A stretch of 64,000 bases of DNA. Origin: Verrucomicrobiia bacterium (GTDB lineage Bacteria > Patescibacteriota > Saccharimonadia > Saccharimonadales > Saccharimonadaceae). The position numbers and the translations under genes are program-made. The stretch's first letter is position 1; the number at the start of each line of letters is the position of its first letter. Location: NCBI GenBank assembly GCA_035629335.1, contig DASPIB010000001.1, forward strand, positions 248,001 to 312,000. The letters are read 5' to 3'. Of the stretch, positions 43,551-53,555 are shown piece after piece. The notes below the pieces were generated by a model. It was not told the origin of the DNA and searched no databases. It worked only from the letters and a program-made list of their open reading frames with translations.

Positions 43551-44703
43551 GGAGATTGCTATTAGTAATTTATTTGCACGGCGTGTAAATGCCGGAAGTC
43601 AACTAAGCGGCATAGCTGTAGCACCAGTAAAGCGTAAAAAACGCGCTAGCCGGGCTCAGAAGTTTACCACTATCGCAACGTATACGGCAGTATTTGTGCT
43701 AATTGCGACCTTTGTCGCGCAAGGCTACCGCTCGCCGGTGAGCCAGCAGTTAGCGTCGCAGCGCGCTTCAAGCGTGTCGATTGAAGTCAATAAACCATCG
43801 GTTGACCAGCTTGTCGCAACGAGCATGGCTGCAACCATGGCCGAAACCGCTGAATTGCCAGTTGCGACTAACGTTGCTAACTTATCAATTTCATTAAGCG
43901 CGAAGGGCGAACTAGCCCAAACCGATGACGATTTAATCTCTAAACCGCAAATTGTCCAGCCATCGACTAACTCGCGTAATACTAAAAAATACCGCGCCGT
44001 AACTGGCGATACCGTGCCTAAACTGGCTGATAAATTTGGTGTGTCGGCCGATACTATTCGCTGGGCGAACAAGCTTACCACCGATGCATTAACCGCCGGG
44101 CAATCATTAGTTATTCCCGCGACTGACGGTATTCTTTATACGGTGAAGCGCGGCGATACGCTTGAAGCGCTAGCCAAGAAGTATGGCACCGATAAAGAAC
44201 GTATCGTACTGTTTAACGACCTTGAGCTGACTGGTCTTACGCCAGGTAAGCAAATCATGATCCCTTCAGGTGTGTTGCCCGAAACCGAACGCCCCGGCTA
44301 TACGCCACCGCAAACTACCTTTAATGCTGGTGGTGGCCTGGCTTACAACGGATTCGCTGCCAGCGCTTCAGTTGGCAACCGATATGATGTTGGCTACTGT
44401 ACTTGGTGGGTCTATGAACGACGTGCGCAAACTGGTCGCCCAATCGGTAGCTTCTGGGGCAACGCGACTTCGTGGGCCGGCTTTGCTGCCAGTGCAGGTT
44501 TCAAGGTGAACAACACCCCCGCTGTAGGCTCTATTATGCAGTCATCTGGTGGCTGGGGCGGTTATGGCCACGTGGCCTTTGTCGAACGGGTGAACCCGGA
44601 TGGTAGCGTCTATGTTTCAGAGATGAACTACCAAGGCTGGAGTGTCCAAAGCTTCCGAACAATTCCGGCTGGCCAGGCGCAGGCTTACAACTATATCCAT
44701 TAA
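43543..44703 (+). CDS. Secreted LysM-CHAP peptidoglycan hydrolase
   Basis: 386 aa. Basic N-terminus, transmembrane/signal helix (~48-66), two LysM wall-binding repeats (YRAVTGDTVPKLADKFGVS..., YTVKRGDTLEALAKKYGT...), a Gly-rich linker and a C-terminal CHAP domain. The catalytic Cys is in GYCTWWVYE and the His in YGHVAFVE. Cuts peptide bonds of peptidoglycan at daughter-cell separation or in host-wall attack. Has a long structured leader, so its expression is probably controlled after transcription starts. Confidence 0.9.
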   Translation: MSQEIAISNLFARRVNAGSQLSGIAVAPVKRKKRASRAQKFTTIATYTAVFVLIATFVAQGYRSPVSQQLASQRASSVSIEVNKPSVDQLVATSMAATMAETAELPVATNVANLSISLSAKGELAQTDDDLISKPQIVQPSTNSRNTKKYRAVTGDTVPKLADKFGVSADTIRWANKLTTDALTAGQSLVIPATDGILYTVKRGDTLEALAKKYGTDKERIVLFNDLELTGLTPGKQIMIPSGVLPETERPGYTPPQTTFNAGGGLAYNGFAASASVGNRYDVGYCTWWVYERRAQTGRPIGSFWGNATSWAGFAASAGFKVNNTPAVGSIMQSSGGWGGYGHVAFVERVNPDGSVYVSEMNYQGWSVQSFRTIPAGQAQAYNYIH

Positions 44704-44727
44704 TTCTGTTCACAAAATTATCAGTTT

Positions 44728-44760
44728 CGGCGTCTCTGTTAGCTCAGAGGCGCCGTTTCT
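44728..44760 (+). terminator. Terminator of the LysM-CHAP gene
   Basis: CGGCGTCTCTG / CAGAGGCGCCG stem (one bulge), then TTTCT. The promoter of obgE begins at the end of the T-run. Confidence 0.75.
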
Positions 44761-44768
44761 GGTATGCT
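44760..44768 (+). promoter_or_regulatory. Extended -10 of obgE
   Basis: TGG-TATGCT ends 8 nt before the ATG at 44777. No Shine-Dalgarno. Confidence 0.65.
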
Positions 44769-44770
44769 AG

Positions 44771-46072
<1,302 letters not shown>

Positions 46073-46075
46073 GAC

Positions 46076-47494
46076 ATGGCAAAGAGTTTTTTCTTTTACG
46101 ATCTTGAAACCAGCGGACTCGACGCTCGCGCCGACAGGATTATGCAATTTGCTGGTCAACGCACGACGCCCGAGCTCGAACAAATTGGCGAACCAATCAA
46201 TGTACTGGTAAAACTTACCGACGAAATTTTGCCCAGCCCCCACGCCACGCTTGTCACCGGCATAACACCGCAAAAAACTCACGAAGAAGGGATAAGCGAA
46301 TTAGAATTCATTCGTCTTTTGTGTGAAGAAGTGTTTACGCCCGAAACGGTAACGGTTGGTTTTAATAACATTCGCTTCGACGATGAGTTCGTGCGACATG
46401 CCTTGTGGCGTAATTTTTACGACCCCTACGAATGGTGCTGGAAAGATGTCCGCGGGCGCTGGGACTTACTGGACGTGGTGCGTATGACCCGAGCTCTTCG
46501 GCCAGAAGGTATCAATTGGCCAGTTGATGAAAACGGCAACGGCACTAATCGGCTGGAACTTCTCACAAAAGCCAACGAACTCGAGCATCTGCAAGCTCAC
46601 GATGCTATGAGCGACGTGCATGCCCTGATCGCAGTCACGAAACTAATTAAAACCAAGCAGCCAAAACTCTACGACTATCTGCTCGGTATGCGCGAAAAAA
46701 AATCGGTAATGAACTTGGTGAACCCACAGCGGCCGGTACCGTTTGTCTATAGCAGCGGCCGATACGAGTCAATCTACCATAAAACAACTGTCGCCTACCC
46801 AATTGCCGATAGTGCCCGGCCTGGTGGCGCTCTGGTGTACGATCTGCGCTATGATCCAACCTTATTTGCGTCGCTACCGGTTGAGGAATTAAAAAAACGT
46901 CTGTACGCCACGCGTGAGGAGCGCCAAAAACCTGATTTTATCCCCCTACCCGTAAAAGAACTGGTGTATAATCGCTGTCCGGCGGTTGCGCCTTTGGGTG
47001 TGCTAGAACAAGGTGATGCGTGGCAGCGAATTGGGCTGACGCCTGAGATTATTCAAAAGCACTTGGGGCTCCTTGAACAAAATCCACAACTAGTCGAAAA
47101 ACTGAAGGCCGTGTTTGCTAATCGCCAGCCGTTTGCAAAAGTGAATGATGTCGAACATCGCCTGTATGATGGATTTACACCCGACGGCGACAAGAGAAAA
47201 ATCGAAATCATCCGTAACGCTTCCCCTCGCGAACTGGCAACTTTAACTGCCGATTTTGATGATGAACGATTGCACGAACTACTCGTGCGCTATAAGGCCC
47301 GCCACTATCCTCACATTCTTTCAGAAGAAGAACGCACGCGCTGGGAGCAGTATCGTAGCCAAAGAATCCAGGCGCAACTGCCAGGCTTTATGAAAAATCT
47401 ACAATTACTAGCTCAAGAATCTGATGAAGAAAAGCAGTTTCTGCTGCAAGAGCTCCATTTATGGGCAGAAAGTATTGTCTCGGTTGACCAATAG
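46076..47494 (+). CDS. sbcB: Exodeoxyribonuclease I
   Basis: 472 aa. DnaQ-like DEDDh nuclease: FFFYDLETSGLDARADRIMQFAG (D, E), GFNNIRFDDEFVRHALWRNFYDPYEW (D), LQAHDAMSDVHALI (H, D). This is the full ExoI layout including the SH3-like and C-terminal domains. Degrades single-stranded DNA 3'-5' in recombination and mismatch repair. The gene is best known from Gammaproteobacteria, and its presence here suggests old transfer into the lineage. Starts 3 nt after the obgE stop. Confidence 0.92.
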   Translation: MAKSFFFYDLETSGLDARADRIMQFAGQRTTPELEQIGEPINVLVKLTDEILPSPHATLVTGITPQKTHEEGISELEFIRLLCEEVFTPETVTVGFNNIRFDDEFVRHALWRNFYDPYEWCWKDVRGRWDLLDVVRMTRALRPEGINWPVDENGNGTNRLELLTKANELEHLQAHDAMSDVHALIAVTKLIKTKQPKLYDYLLGMREKKSVMNLVNPQRPVPFVYSSGRYESIYHKTTVAYPIADSARPGGALVYDLRYDPTLFASLPVEELKKRLYATREERQKPDFIPLPVKELVYNRCPAVAPLGVLEQGDAWQRIGLTPEIIQKHLGLLEQNPQLVEKLKAVFANRQPFAKVNDVEHRLYDGFTPDGDKRKIEIIRNASPRELATLTADFDDERLHELLVRYKARHYPHILSEEERTRWEQYRSQRIQAQLPGFMKNLQLLAQESDEEKQFLLQELHLWAESIVSVDQ

Positions 47495-47528
47495 AGCCTG
47501 GTTAAGACAAGAGATAGGGTATAGAAAG

Positions 47529-47834
47529 TTAAGAAATTTCGCTATGGCGAAAACGACGACGCTTAGTGAGCGACCGCACCCACTTCTTCTTTCGCTGGGT
47601 TTCGGTCATTTTTTGAAGCAAGAAGTATAGCCCTCGGGTGGCTGCCCAGTGAGCTAAAATACCTAGGGCCAATACGTAGCCAGTCAGCATAAACCACGCT
47701 GGCACTACAAGGGTTGTACCTGGAACTTCACCAAACAAAAAGAACGTCAAGACGCTATGGATAACGGTTGGCTGAAGGGTGGCCGCAGCCGCAACGACAC
47801 TCAAGCCGATTCTGATGAGTTTTTCTTTTTTCAC
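47529..47834 (-). CDS. Small membrane protein (101 aa)
   Basis: Two or three hydrophobic helices followed by a strongly basic cytoplasmic tail (QRKKKWVRSLTKRRRFRH). GTG start; no convincing ribosome site. The 47835-48018 spacer shows only promoter-like A/T tracts. Function unknown. Confidence 0.5.
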   Translation of the reverse strand: MKKEKLIRIGLSVVAAAATLQPTVIHSVLTFFLFGEVPGTTLVVPAWFMLTGYVLALGILAHWAATRGLYFLLQKMTETQRKKKWVRSLTKRRRFRHSEIS

Positions 47835-48018
47835 TGTATTACCCAGAAAGTTAAGTTATTCTTAACACCAACGTAGCACAAATGTCAATTATGTGCAACC
47901 ATAAGCACAATCGAGGAATAGCCCTAAGATTTACTAGTATATTGAGCAAACTACGAGCCTTTATTTGCTTGGAGCATTACCATATAATAAGGCTGTCTTC
48001 TACCCCTTGGAGGTTAAA

Positions 48019-48360
48019 GTGCTTCAGCAATTTTGTCGATTTCTAAAGCAGGTGGTTTGGCAGCAACTAACGGACCGGCCTAAGCTGGACAGTGTCATAA
48101 CCGAGCAAGACTTTGAGCTCAGTAAAATTAGAAAACTGAGTGAAAACAAAACACCAATGGTTTTGAGTTTTGAAAGAACCGATGGCTCTGAAGTGACGTT
48201 GGTCGTCAGGCTTGATCGGAGTGATACTAAGGGTAACTTTGGTACCATCCTGAGAGTAGACGTGCGCAATAAGGGCGAGAGTACTCAGGAGGACTTCGAA
48301 GGTTTTCCCGTGCGTCTCTCGTGCTCGCAACAAGGTAAAGTTGTGCTATGGCCAGCCTAG
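48019..48360 (+). CDS. Hypothetical protein (113 aa)
   Basis: GTG at 48019 with GGAGG 5 nt upstream; in-frame upstream codons are not needed. Helical N-terminus, then a beta-rich half (PMVLSFERTDGSEVTLVVRLDRSD) with two Cys. Single gene with a strong terminator. No family recognised. Confidence 0.6.
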   Translation: MLQQFCRFLKQVVWQQLTDRPKLDSVITEQDFELSKIRKLSENKTPMVLSFERTDGSEVTLVVRLDRSDTKGNFGTILRVDVRNKGESTQEDFEGFPVRLSCSQQGKVVLWPA

Positions 48361-48365
48361 TTTTG

Positions 48366-48410
48366 CCCCTCCCGTTGCCCGTTTGGCAATGGGAGGGGTT
48401 CTTAATTTTC
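48366..48410 (+). terminator. Terminator of the 113-aa gene
   Basis: CCCCTCCC-G-TTGCC / GGCAA-T-GGGAGGGG stem, then TTCTTAATTTTC. Confidence 0.8.
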
Positions 48411-48490
48411 TGGCACCGCTGCTATTTATTTGAATGCCTGCGCCTAGGCTATTGCTGCCGTGAGCTATATAGCAACTTGCCCCAGTTTCA

Positions 48491-48499
48491 TGCTATACT
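48491..48499 (+). promoter_or_regulatory. Extended -10 of uvrA
   Basis: TGC-TATACT ends 8 nt before the ATG at 48508. No Shine-Dalgarno. Confidence 0.7.
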
Positions 48500-48507
48500 A
48501 AGGTGTT

Positions 48508-51321
48508 ATGCCAGAGGTTATCAAAGTTACAGGTGCACGCGAACACAACTTAAAAGATATTAGCGTTGAGATTCCACGTGACAAATTGGTGGTAATTACC
48601 GGACTATCAGGCTCTGGTAAATCTTCGCTTGCGTTTGATACTATTTATGCCGAAGGCCAGCGGCGTTACGTCGAAAGTTTAAGCAGCTATGCGCGGCAAT
48701 TCTTAGGACTAATGGAGAAACCGGATGTCGATCAGATCGACGGCTTAAGTCCGGCAATTAGTATTGATCAAAAATCCACTAGCCGCAACCCACGTTCTAC
48801 CGTAGCAACAGTGACCGAAATTTACGACTATTTGCGTCTTTTATACGCTCGAATTGGCGTGCCGCACTGCCCAATCTGCGGTAAAGAAGTTAACCGTCGC
48901 ACACCCCAAGCAATTGTTGATGAAGTACTGAAGTTCCCCGAAGGCAGTCGCTTGATGATCTTAGCCCCAATTGTCAAAGATAAAAAGGGCGAATTTGCTC
49001 ATGTTCCGGAACAATACCAGCGGGCTGGTTTTGCCCGGGCCCGAGTTGACGGCGTGATTTACGCGCTCGACGAATGGCCGCAGCTCGATAAAAAATATAA
49101 ACACAGTATTGAACTTGTGGTCGATCGAGTGGTCAGCAGTCCCGATTCTGCCAGCCGAATCACGCAATCGGTAGAGCAAGCGCTTGAAATTGCCGAGGGT
49201 ACAGTTGAAGTGCTTGAGGCCGATGACAACTCACTCCACACTTATAGCCAGCGCTACGCCTGTATCGATCACCCAAATGAAATGATTCCCGAGCTTGAAC
49301 CGCGGCTGTTTAGCTTTAACGCACCGCATGGGGCCTGTCCGGTCTGTACGGGCCTCGGCTCACGACTCGAGGTCGATCCTGAGTTAGTATTTAACCCTAA
49401 CCTCACCATTGCCGAAGGTGCCATCCGACCCTATAACCGTGTCAACAGCGATGCTTGGTACATGAAAAAGCTGGCGGCGGTCGGCGAAGCTAACGGTTTT
49501 AGCATTCATACGCCCGTAAAAGAGTTCGATGACGATACGCTGCAGAAAATTTTGTATGGAACAGGCAGTCAGAAGTACCGGGTAAGTTTAGGCGGTGGAC
49601 GGTATTTCGATACCGCCTATGAAGGCGTGGTGCCCAACCTTGAGCGACGCCACAAGGAAACCGATAGCGAATTTATGCGCCGCGACATCGAACGCTTTAT
49701 GCGCGAGAAAAAGTGTCATGCTTGTGGTGGAGCTCGCCTAAAGCCAGTAGTGCTGGCGGTTACGATACACGGCTTTAATATTATGGATATTTGCGGCCTG
49801 AGTGTTAATGACGCGCTTGATATGTTTAAGAATAAACTATCATTTACCGAGCAAGAACTGTTCATTTCTCGCCAGATCGTCCGCGAAATTACCGCTCGGC
49901 TTGGCTTTATGCACGATGTTGGCTTAACCTACCTTGAACTTGCCCGGGCCGCTAACACCCTGAGCGGCGGGGAGGCGCAACGGATTCGCCTCGCTACCCA
50001 AATTGGTTCTGGCCTCCAAGGCGTGCTGTATGTGCTCGACGAGCCAAGCATTGGCCTGCATCAGCGCGATAACGACCGATTAATCGCCACCCTTAAACAT
50101 TTGCGTGACATTGGCAATACCGTTTTGGTAGTTGAGCACGATGAAGACACCATCCGCGAGGCGGACTACTTGCTGGATATTGGTCCTGGTGCGGGTATTC
50201 ACGGCGGCCAGGTGATTGCAGCTGGCACTCCGGCAGAAGTCGCGCAAAACCCAAATAGTATTACGGGTAAGTTCCTAAGCGGCACTGAAAAGATCGCCGT
50301 GCCTAAAAAGCGGCGCACGATTAACGCCAAGCGAAAGCTGGTAATTCGCGGCGCGGCAGAACACAACTTAAAGAATATTGATGTTGCTTTCCCGCTAGGC
50401 GTCATGACGGTAGTTAGTGGCGTGAGTGGTTCGGGTAAGTCTACTTTGGTTAATGACATTTTAGCCAAAGAACTCGCGGCTCGTCTGCACCGGGCGCACG
50501 AAGTCGCCGGTAAACACGAAAATATTGAAGGATTAGACCAACTCGATAAAGTAATTGTTATTGACCAATCGCCAATTGGCCGAACGCCGCGCTCAAACCC
50601 AGCAACTTACACCGGGGTATTTACGCCGATTCGTGAATTATTTGCAACTACTCCCGAAGCTAACATCCGAGGCTACAAAGCTGGTCGTTTTAGCTTTAAC
50701 GTCAAAGGTGGCCGCTGTGAAAATTGTCAGGGCGATGGTGTGATAAAAATTGAAATGCATTTTTTGCCAGACGTGTATGTTACCTGTGAAGAATGTAAGG
50801 GCAAACGCTATAACCGTGAGGCACTCGAAATTAAATATAAAGAAAAAACAATTGCTGACGTGTTAAGTATGACCATTGAGCAGGCGGCTGAATTCTTTAA
50901 GAATGTCCCAGCCATTGCCCGCAAGCTCGATACTTTAGTTGAGGTCGGCTTAGGTTACATTACTTTGGGGCAGCCAGCCACCACTTTTAGCGGTGGTGAA
51001 GCGCAGCGTATAAAACTGGCCACCGAGCTAAGTCGGCGCGCCACTGGTAAAACCTTATACATTCTTGATGAGCCCACCACTGGCTTACACTCGGCTGACG
51101 TCAAGCGTCTATTGCATGTGCTCCAGGCCTTGGTAACTGCTGGAAATAGCATGGTGATAATCGAACACAACCTCGATGTCGTAAAAAGCGCCGATCACGT
51201 GATCGATATGGGTCCAGAAGGCGGCCTAAACGGCGGTACGGTTGTTGCCGAAGGAACGCCTGAAGACATTGCATCGAACAAGCAGTCCTACACCGGCCGC
51301 TACTTACAGGCCTTGCTGTAG
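48508..51321 (+). CDS. uvrA: UvrABC excinuclease subunit A
   Basis: 937 aa, full length. Two ABC modules: Walker [14 protein letters not shown] and [13 protein letters not shown]; signatures [14 protein letters not shown] and [15 protein letters not shown]; Walker [11 protein letters not shown] and [10 protein letters not shown]. Zinc modules [17 protein letters not shown] and CENCQGDG / CEECKGKRY are intact. Damage recognition in nucleotide excision repair, partner of the uvrC at 58.4 kb; uvrB is outside this window. Confidence 0.97.
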   Translation: MPEVIKVTGAREHNLKDISVEIPRDKLVVITGLSGSGKSSLAFDTIYAEGQRRYVESLSSYARQFLGLMEKPDVDQIDGLSPAISIDQKSTSRNPRSTVATVTEIYDYLRLLYARIGVPHCPICGKEVNRRTPQAIVDEVLKFPEGSRLMILAPIVKDKKGEFAHVPEQYQRAGFARARVDGVIYALDEWPQLDKKYKHSIELVVDRVVSSPDSASRITQSVEQALEIAEGTVEVLEADDNSLHTYSQRYACIDHPNEMIPELEPRLFSFNAPHGACPVCTGLGSRLEVDPELVFNPNLTIAEGAIRPYNRVNSDAWYMKKLAAVGEANGFSIHTPVKEFDDDTLQKILYGTGSQKYRVSLGGGRYFDTAYEGVVPNLERRHKETDSEFMRRDIERFMREKKCHACGGARLKPVVLAVTIHGFNIMDICGLSVNDALDMFKNKLSFTEQELFISRQIVREITARLGFMHDVGLTYLELARAANTLSGGEAQRIRLATQIGSGLQGVLYVLDEPSIGLHQRDNDRLIATLKHLRDIGNTVLVVEHDEDTIREADYLLDIGPGAGIHGGQVIAAGTPAEVAQNPNSITGKFLSGTEKIAVPKKRRTINAKRKLVIRGAAEHNLKNIDVAFPLGVMTVVSGVSGSGKSTLVNDILAKELAARLHRAHEVAGKHENIEGLDQLDKVIVIDQSPIGRTPRSNPATYTGVFTPIRELFATTPEANIRGYKAGRFSFNVKGGRCENCQGDGVIKIEMHFLPDVYVTCEECKGKRYNREALEIKYKEKTIADVLSMTIEQAAEFFKNVPAIARKLDTLVEVGLGYITLGQPATTFSGGEAQRIKLATELSRRATGKTLYILDEPTTGLHSADVKRLLHVLQALVTAGNSMVIIEHNLDVVKSADHVIDMGPEGGLNGGTVVAEGTPEDIASNKQSYTGRYLQALL

Positions 51322-51323
51322 CT

Positions 51324-51836
51324 TTAGCGCTTAGTTTGCATGAACAGTTCGTGGAGCTGCGCCTTAACCCGCGATCGAATTAGTACCTGCTGAGTGTGCG
51401 TCAGCTGATAATCAACCCGGGTAGGAAGCTTTTTATATAAATACCGGAACTCTTCTTGTTCGAGTTCCGGTAGGTTAGTGGGATAAAATTTATTTAATTT
51501 AGATTTAATGATTGATTTTGCGTAGAAACCAACATTTCTTTCGAAACGAGGTTTCCCGATGATAATCACCGGCCGGTACTTGAGCATAGCGTATAGTAGT
51601 TGGTTGCAGGTGGCTTCGTCGACGCTATCGCCACAATAAATGATATGAAAAGCACAACTAGCAATGCCATTGTAGAGGTCGACCATTGCCTTATAATGGT
51701 CCTCGGGTGTTACTATTTGGTCGGTCGTGGTATAGATGTGAGGCCGCTGAATATCAACACTGTGTAGCTGATGTTCAATTTTAATCAATATGTCCCGGTG
51801 GTTAAGAAAGTTACCGCTCACCTGAACTGTATACAT
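51324..51836 (-). CDS. Rossmann-like, deoxyribosyltransferase-type hypothetical protein (170 aa)
   Basis: Begins with a strand-loop YTVQVSGNFLNHRDI and has AMVDLYNGIASCAFHIIYCGDSVDEATCNQLLYAMLKYRPVIII. This is the order of elements seen in nucleoside 2-deoxyribosyltransferase-like folds. The C-terminal ~70 residues are helical and basic. GGAGG precedes the ATG by about 7 nt, and an ATACGC/GCGTAT inverted repeat lies in its ~100-nt leader. Divergent from a second protein with a similar core. Family not certain. Confidence 0.55.
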   Translation of the reverse strand: MYTVQVSGNFLNHRDILIKIEHQLHSVDIQRPHIYTTTDQIVTPEDHYKAMVDLYNGIASCAFHIIYCGDSVDEATCNQLLYAMLKYRPVIIIGKPRFERNVGFYAKSIIKSKLNKFYPTNLPELEQEEFRYLYKKLPTRVDYQLTHTQQVLIRSRVKAQLHELFMQTKR

Positions 51837-51888
51837 CTGTCATTCCTCCATATGTGCATAAGCCGCCGAAGCAACATTGGTTAATGAT

Positions 51889-51915
51889 ATACGCATAATA
51901 GGTGTAGGTGCGTAT
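51889..51915 (-). promoter_or_regulatory. Inverted repeat in the leader of the 170-aa gene
   Basis: ATACGC (51889-51894) and GCGTAT (51910-51915) with a 15-nt spacer, downstream of a TGG-CATAAT extended -10 on the minus strand. It could be an operator or leader hairpin. Confidence 0.4.
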
Positions 51916-52000
51916 GGTTTTGAAATTATGCCACAGGTAGGGGGTGAAAGTAAAGTGAATCCGCCGTTTTTATTAGTACTATTGTTGTTTAAAGTGTTCG

Positions 52001-52035
52001 TTGTCGCCGTTTGCAGGCGACAATTTGGCTTTTTA
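52001..52035 (+). terminator. Terminator-like hairpin upstream of the NDT-RHH gene
   Basis: TTGTCGCC / GGCGACAA stem followed by TTTGGCTTTTT on the plus strand. No plus-strand gene precedes it, so it may end a small RNA or insulate the 52064 promoter. Confidence 0.5.
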
Positions 52036-52044
52036 ACTCCGAAG

Positions 52045-52053
52045 TGATATAAT
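52045..52053 (+). promoter_or_regulatory. Extended -10 of the NDT-RHH gene
   Basis: TGA-TATAAT ends 10 nt before the ATG at 52064. Confidence 0.65.
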
Positions 52054-52063
52054 TAGGATAATT

Positions 52064-52642
52064 ATGTTAGTACACTTTATCGCTACACGTAGTAATCTTG
52101 AAGATGATCTAAAATACTTTAGCCGTATAAACCGTATTGTCTGCGACCTTGGCCACACCTATACACTCGACTGGGTAAAGCAAGCAGAAGAACAAACTAA
52201 CTCGAATGATAGCGATAAAAATAAAGAAATTGACTGGAAAAAGCTGCACGATGACAACATGAATGCACTGGCGAAGGCGGACGTCGTCATTGCTGAAGCC
52301 TCCTCGCCCAGCTTTTCGACTGGTTACTTGGTGGCAATGGCGTTGCAGCAAAAGAAACCAGTGCTGGTCTTGAAGCGCAAGTCAGCGGGCGGCGGTGAGT
52401 TTTATACTGGCTTGAGCTCGGATTTTCTTTATTCCGAAAAATACACCAATGACAATCTTCAAGAAATTATTGCCAAATTCTTGCAAGATAACACCATTGA
52501 AACCAAGGATATGCGGTTCAATTTCTTTATCGATCGTGCGATTTATAACTATCTTCGCTGGGCATCGTTCAAGTCTGGCAAAACCAAAGCCGAAGTGCTC
52601 CGTGAACTCGTACAGCGCGAAATAAACAAAGAAGATTATTAG
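52064..52642 (+). CDS. Deoxyribosyltransferase-like domain fused to ribbon-helix-helix
   Basis: 192 aa. Residues ~1-145 follow the DNPH1/NDT fold: D..NMNALAKADVVIAEASSPSFSTGYLVAMALQQKKPVLVL. In DNPH1 a nucleophilic Glu follows GY (GYELG); here it is Leu, so hydrolysis is unlikely. Residues ~148-190 (FNFFIDRAIYNYLRWASFKSGKTKAEVLRELVQREI) read as a ribbon-helix-helix DNA-binding domain. A nucleotide-sensing regulator is the simplest reading, possibly acting on its own divergent promoter region. Inferred. Confidence 0.65.
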   Translation: MLVHFIATRSNLEDDLKYFSRINRIVCDLGHTYTLDWVKQAEEQTNSNDSDKNKEIDWKKLHDDNMNALAKADVVIAEASSPSFSTGYLVAMALQQKKPVLVLKRKSAGGGEFYTGLSSDFLYSEKYTNDNLQEIIAKFLQDNTIETKDMRFNFFIDRAIYNYLRWASFKSGKTKAEVLRELVQREINKEDY

Positions 52643-52793
52643 TAAGACGTATCAATAGCTGTGCGTCTGCGCTGAATTAGCTGGTATCGCAGCGATTAGG
52701 CTTAGGTATATATCCTAGAACAAAAAATAAGGTCACAGACAGGCGAATTGGGCCGAGGAAGAACGCAGTAGTCGGGGTAGGCTTTTCGGGGAA
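52643..52793 (+). ncRNA. Candidate small RNA before a plus-strand terminator
   Basis: A TATATA-like -10 near 52707 is followed by ~80 nt without an ORF. It contains GGCCGAGGAAGAACGC...GTCGGGG and runs into a hairpin with a T-tract at 52794. It was compared by eye with SRP, RNase P, tmRNA and 6S consensus cores; none fits. Confidence 0.3.
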
Positions 52794-52832
52794 GCGCTAC
52801 CGATTTGTTTTGTCGGTAGCGCGGCTTTTCTT
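52794..52832 (+). terminator. Terminator shared with the 3' end of dedA
   Basis: GCGCTACCGA / TCGGTAGCGC stem, then GGCTTTTCTTTTT on the plus strand. The stop codon of the convergent DedA gene lies inside the stem. Confidence 0.75.
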
Positions 52833-53483
52833 TTTCAAGACATTTTTTGAAGCTTGCACAATGGCCTTGCGGCGGGAGGCATCCTTCAGGATGTGAATGA
52901 TTGGCGGCAGCACTGAAATCAAAATAATAAGCGCGATGATAGGCAAGAGGTAGTGATCGACTTCAAGGCCCTGTGATTCAAACCACGCGCCGGCGTAATA
53001 ACCAAGATAGGTTAAACCTACTGCCCAAAGCAGCGCTCCCACCAGGTTAAAAAGCAAGAACTGTTTGTAGTTCATTTTGCTAATACCGGCAACAATTGGT
53101 GCGAAAGTTCGCACTACCGGAATAAAACGGGCAATAACGATCGTTTTAGGGCCATGTTTTTCATAAAATTCAGCGGCTTTTTCAACATTTTCCTTTTTAA
53201 AGAGCAGCGAATCGGGACGCCGAAAAATCTTAGGCCCTACCCGCTTGCCAAAAGTGTAGCCCACACTATCGCCCAAGGCGGCAGCTACAAATAAAATTGC
53301 CACCAAGGCATGAATATTTATATTAAGCACGCCTTCGTGCGCCAAAAAGCCGGCAGTAAATAGCAGGCTATCGCCCGGCAAAAAGAAACCGATCAAAAGA
53401 CCGGATTCTGCAAATACGATTGCCGCTACGCCAAGCACGCCAAACACAGTAATAAATTGTACGAGTTCAAATCCTGGAATCAT
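52797..53483 (-). CDS. DedA-family membrane protein
   Basis: About 228 aa. DedA core with reentrant helix: ESGLLIGFFLPGDSLLFTAGFLA, the second conserved segment FYEKHGPKTIVIARFIPVVRTFAPIVAGI, plus five or more membrane spans and a basic tail. Family members flip or recycle undecaprenyl phosphate or other lipids and keep the proton gradient. The ATG at 53483 follows TGG-TAAAAT by 7 nt; upstream in-frame residues lie beyond the promoter. Confidence 0.88.
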   Translation of the reverse strand: MIPGFELVQFITVFGVLGVAAIVFAESGLLIGFFLPGDSLLFTAGFLAHEGVLNINIHALVAILFVAAALGDSVGYTFGKRVGPKIFRRPDSLLFKKENVEKAAEFYEKHGPKTIVIARFIPVVRTFAPIVAGISKMNYKQFLLFNLVGALLWAVGLTYLGYYAGAWFESQGLEVDHYLLPIIALIILISVLPPIIHILKDASRRKAIVQASKNVLKKKSRATDKTNR

Positions 53484-53490
53484 GCTCTTT

Positions 53491-53499
53491 ATTTTACCA
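53491..53499 (-). promoter_or_regulatory. Extended -10 of dedA
   Basis: On the minus strand TGG-TAAAAT ends 7 nt before the ATG at 53483. No Shine-Dalgarno. Confidence 0.55.
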
Positions 53500-53555
53500 T
53501 GGAACGATAGGTTATAATAGAAAGACAAACTAACGTACTGAAGGAGAGTCCTTAT

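Noticed and set aside
52707-52793. SRP RNA, suggested by GAGGAAGAACGCAG
   Set aside because: The CAGG-CCGGAAGGAAGCAG core with its GGAA loop and symmetric internal loop is not formed.
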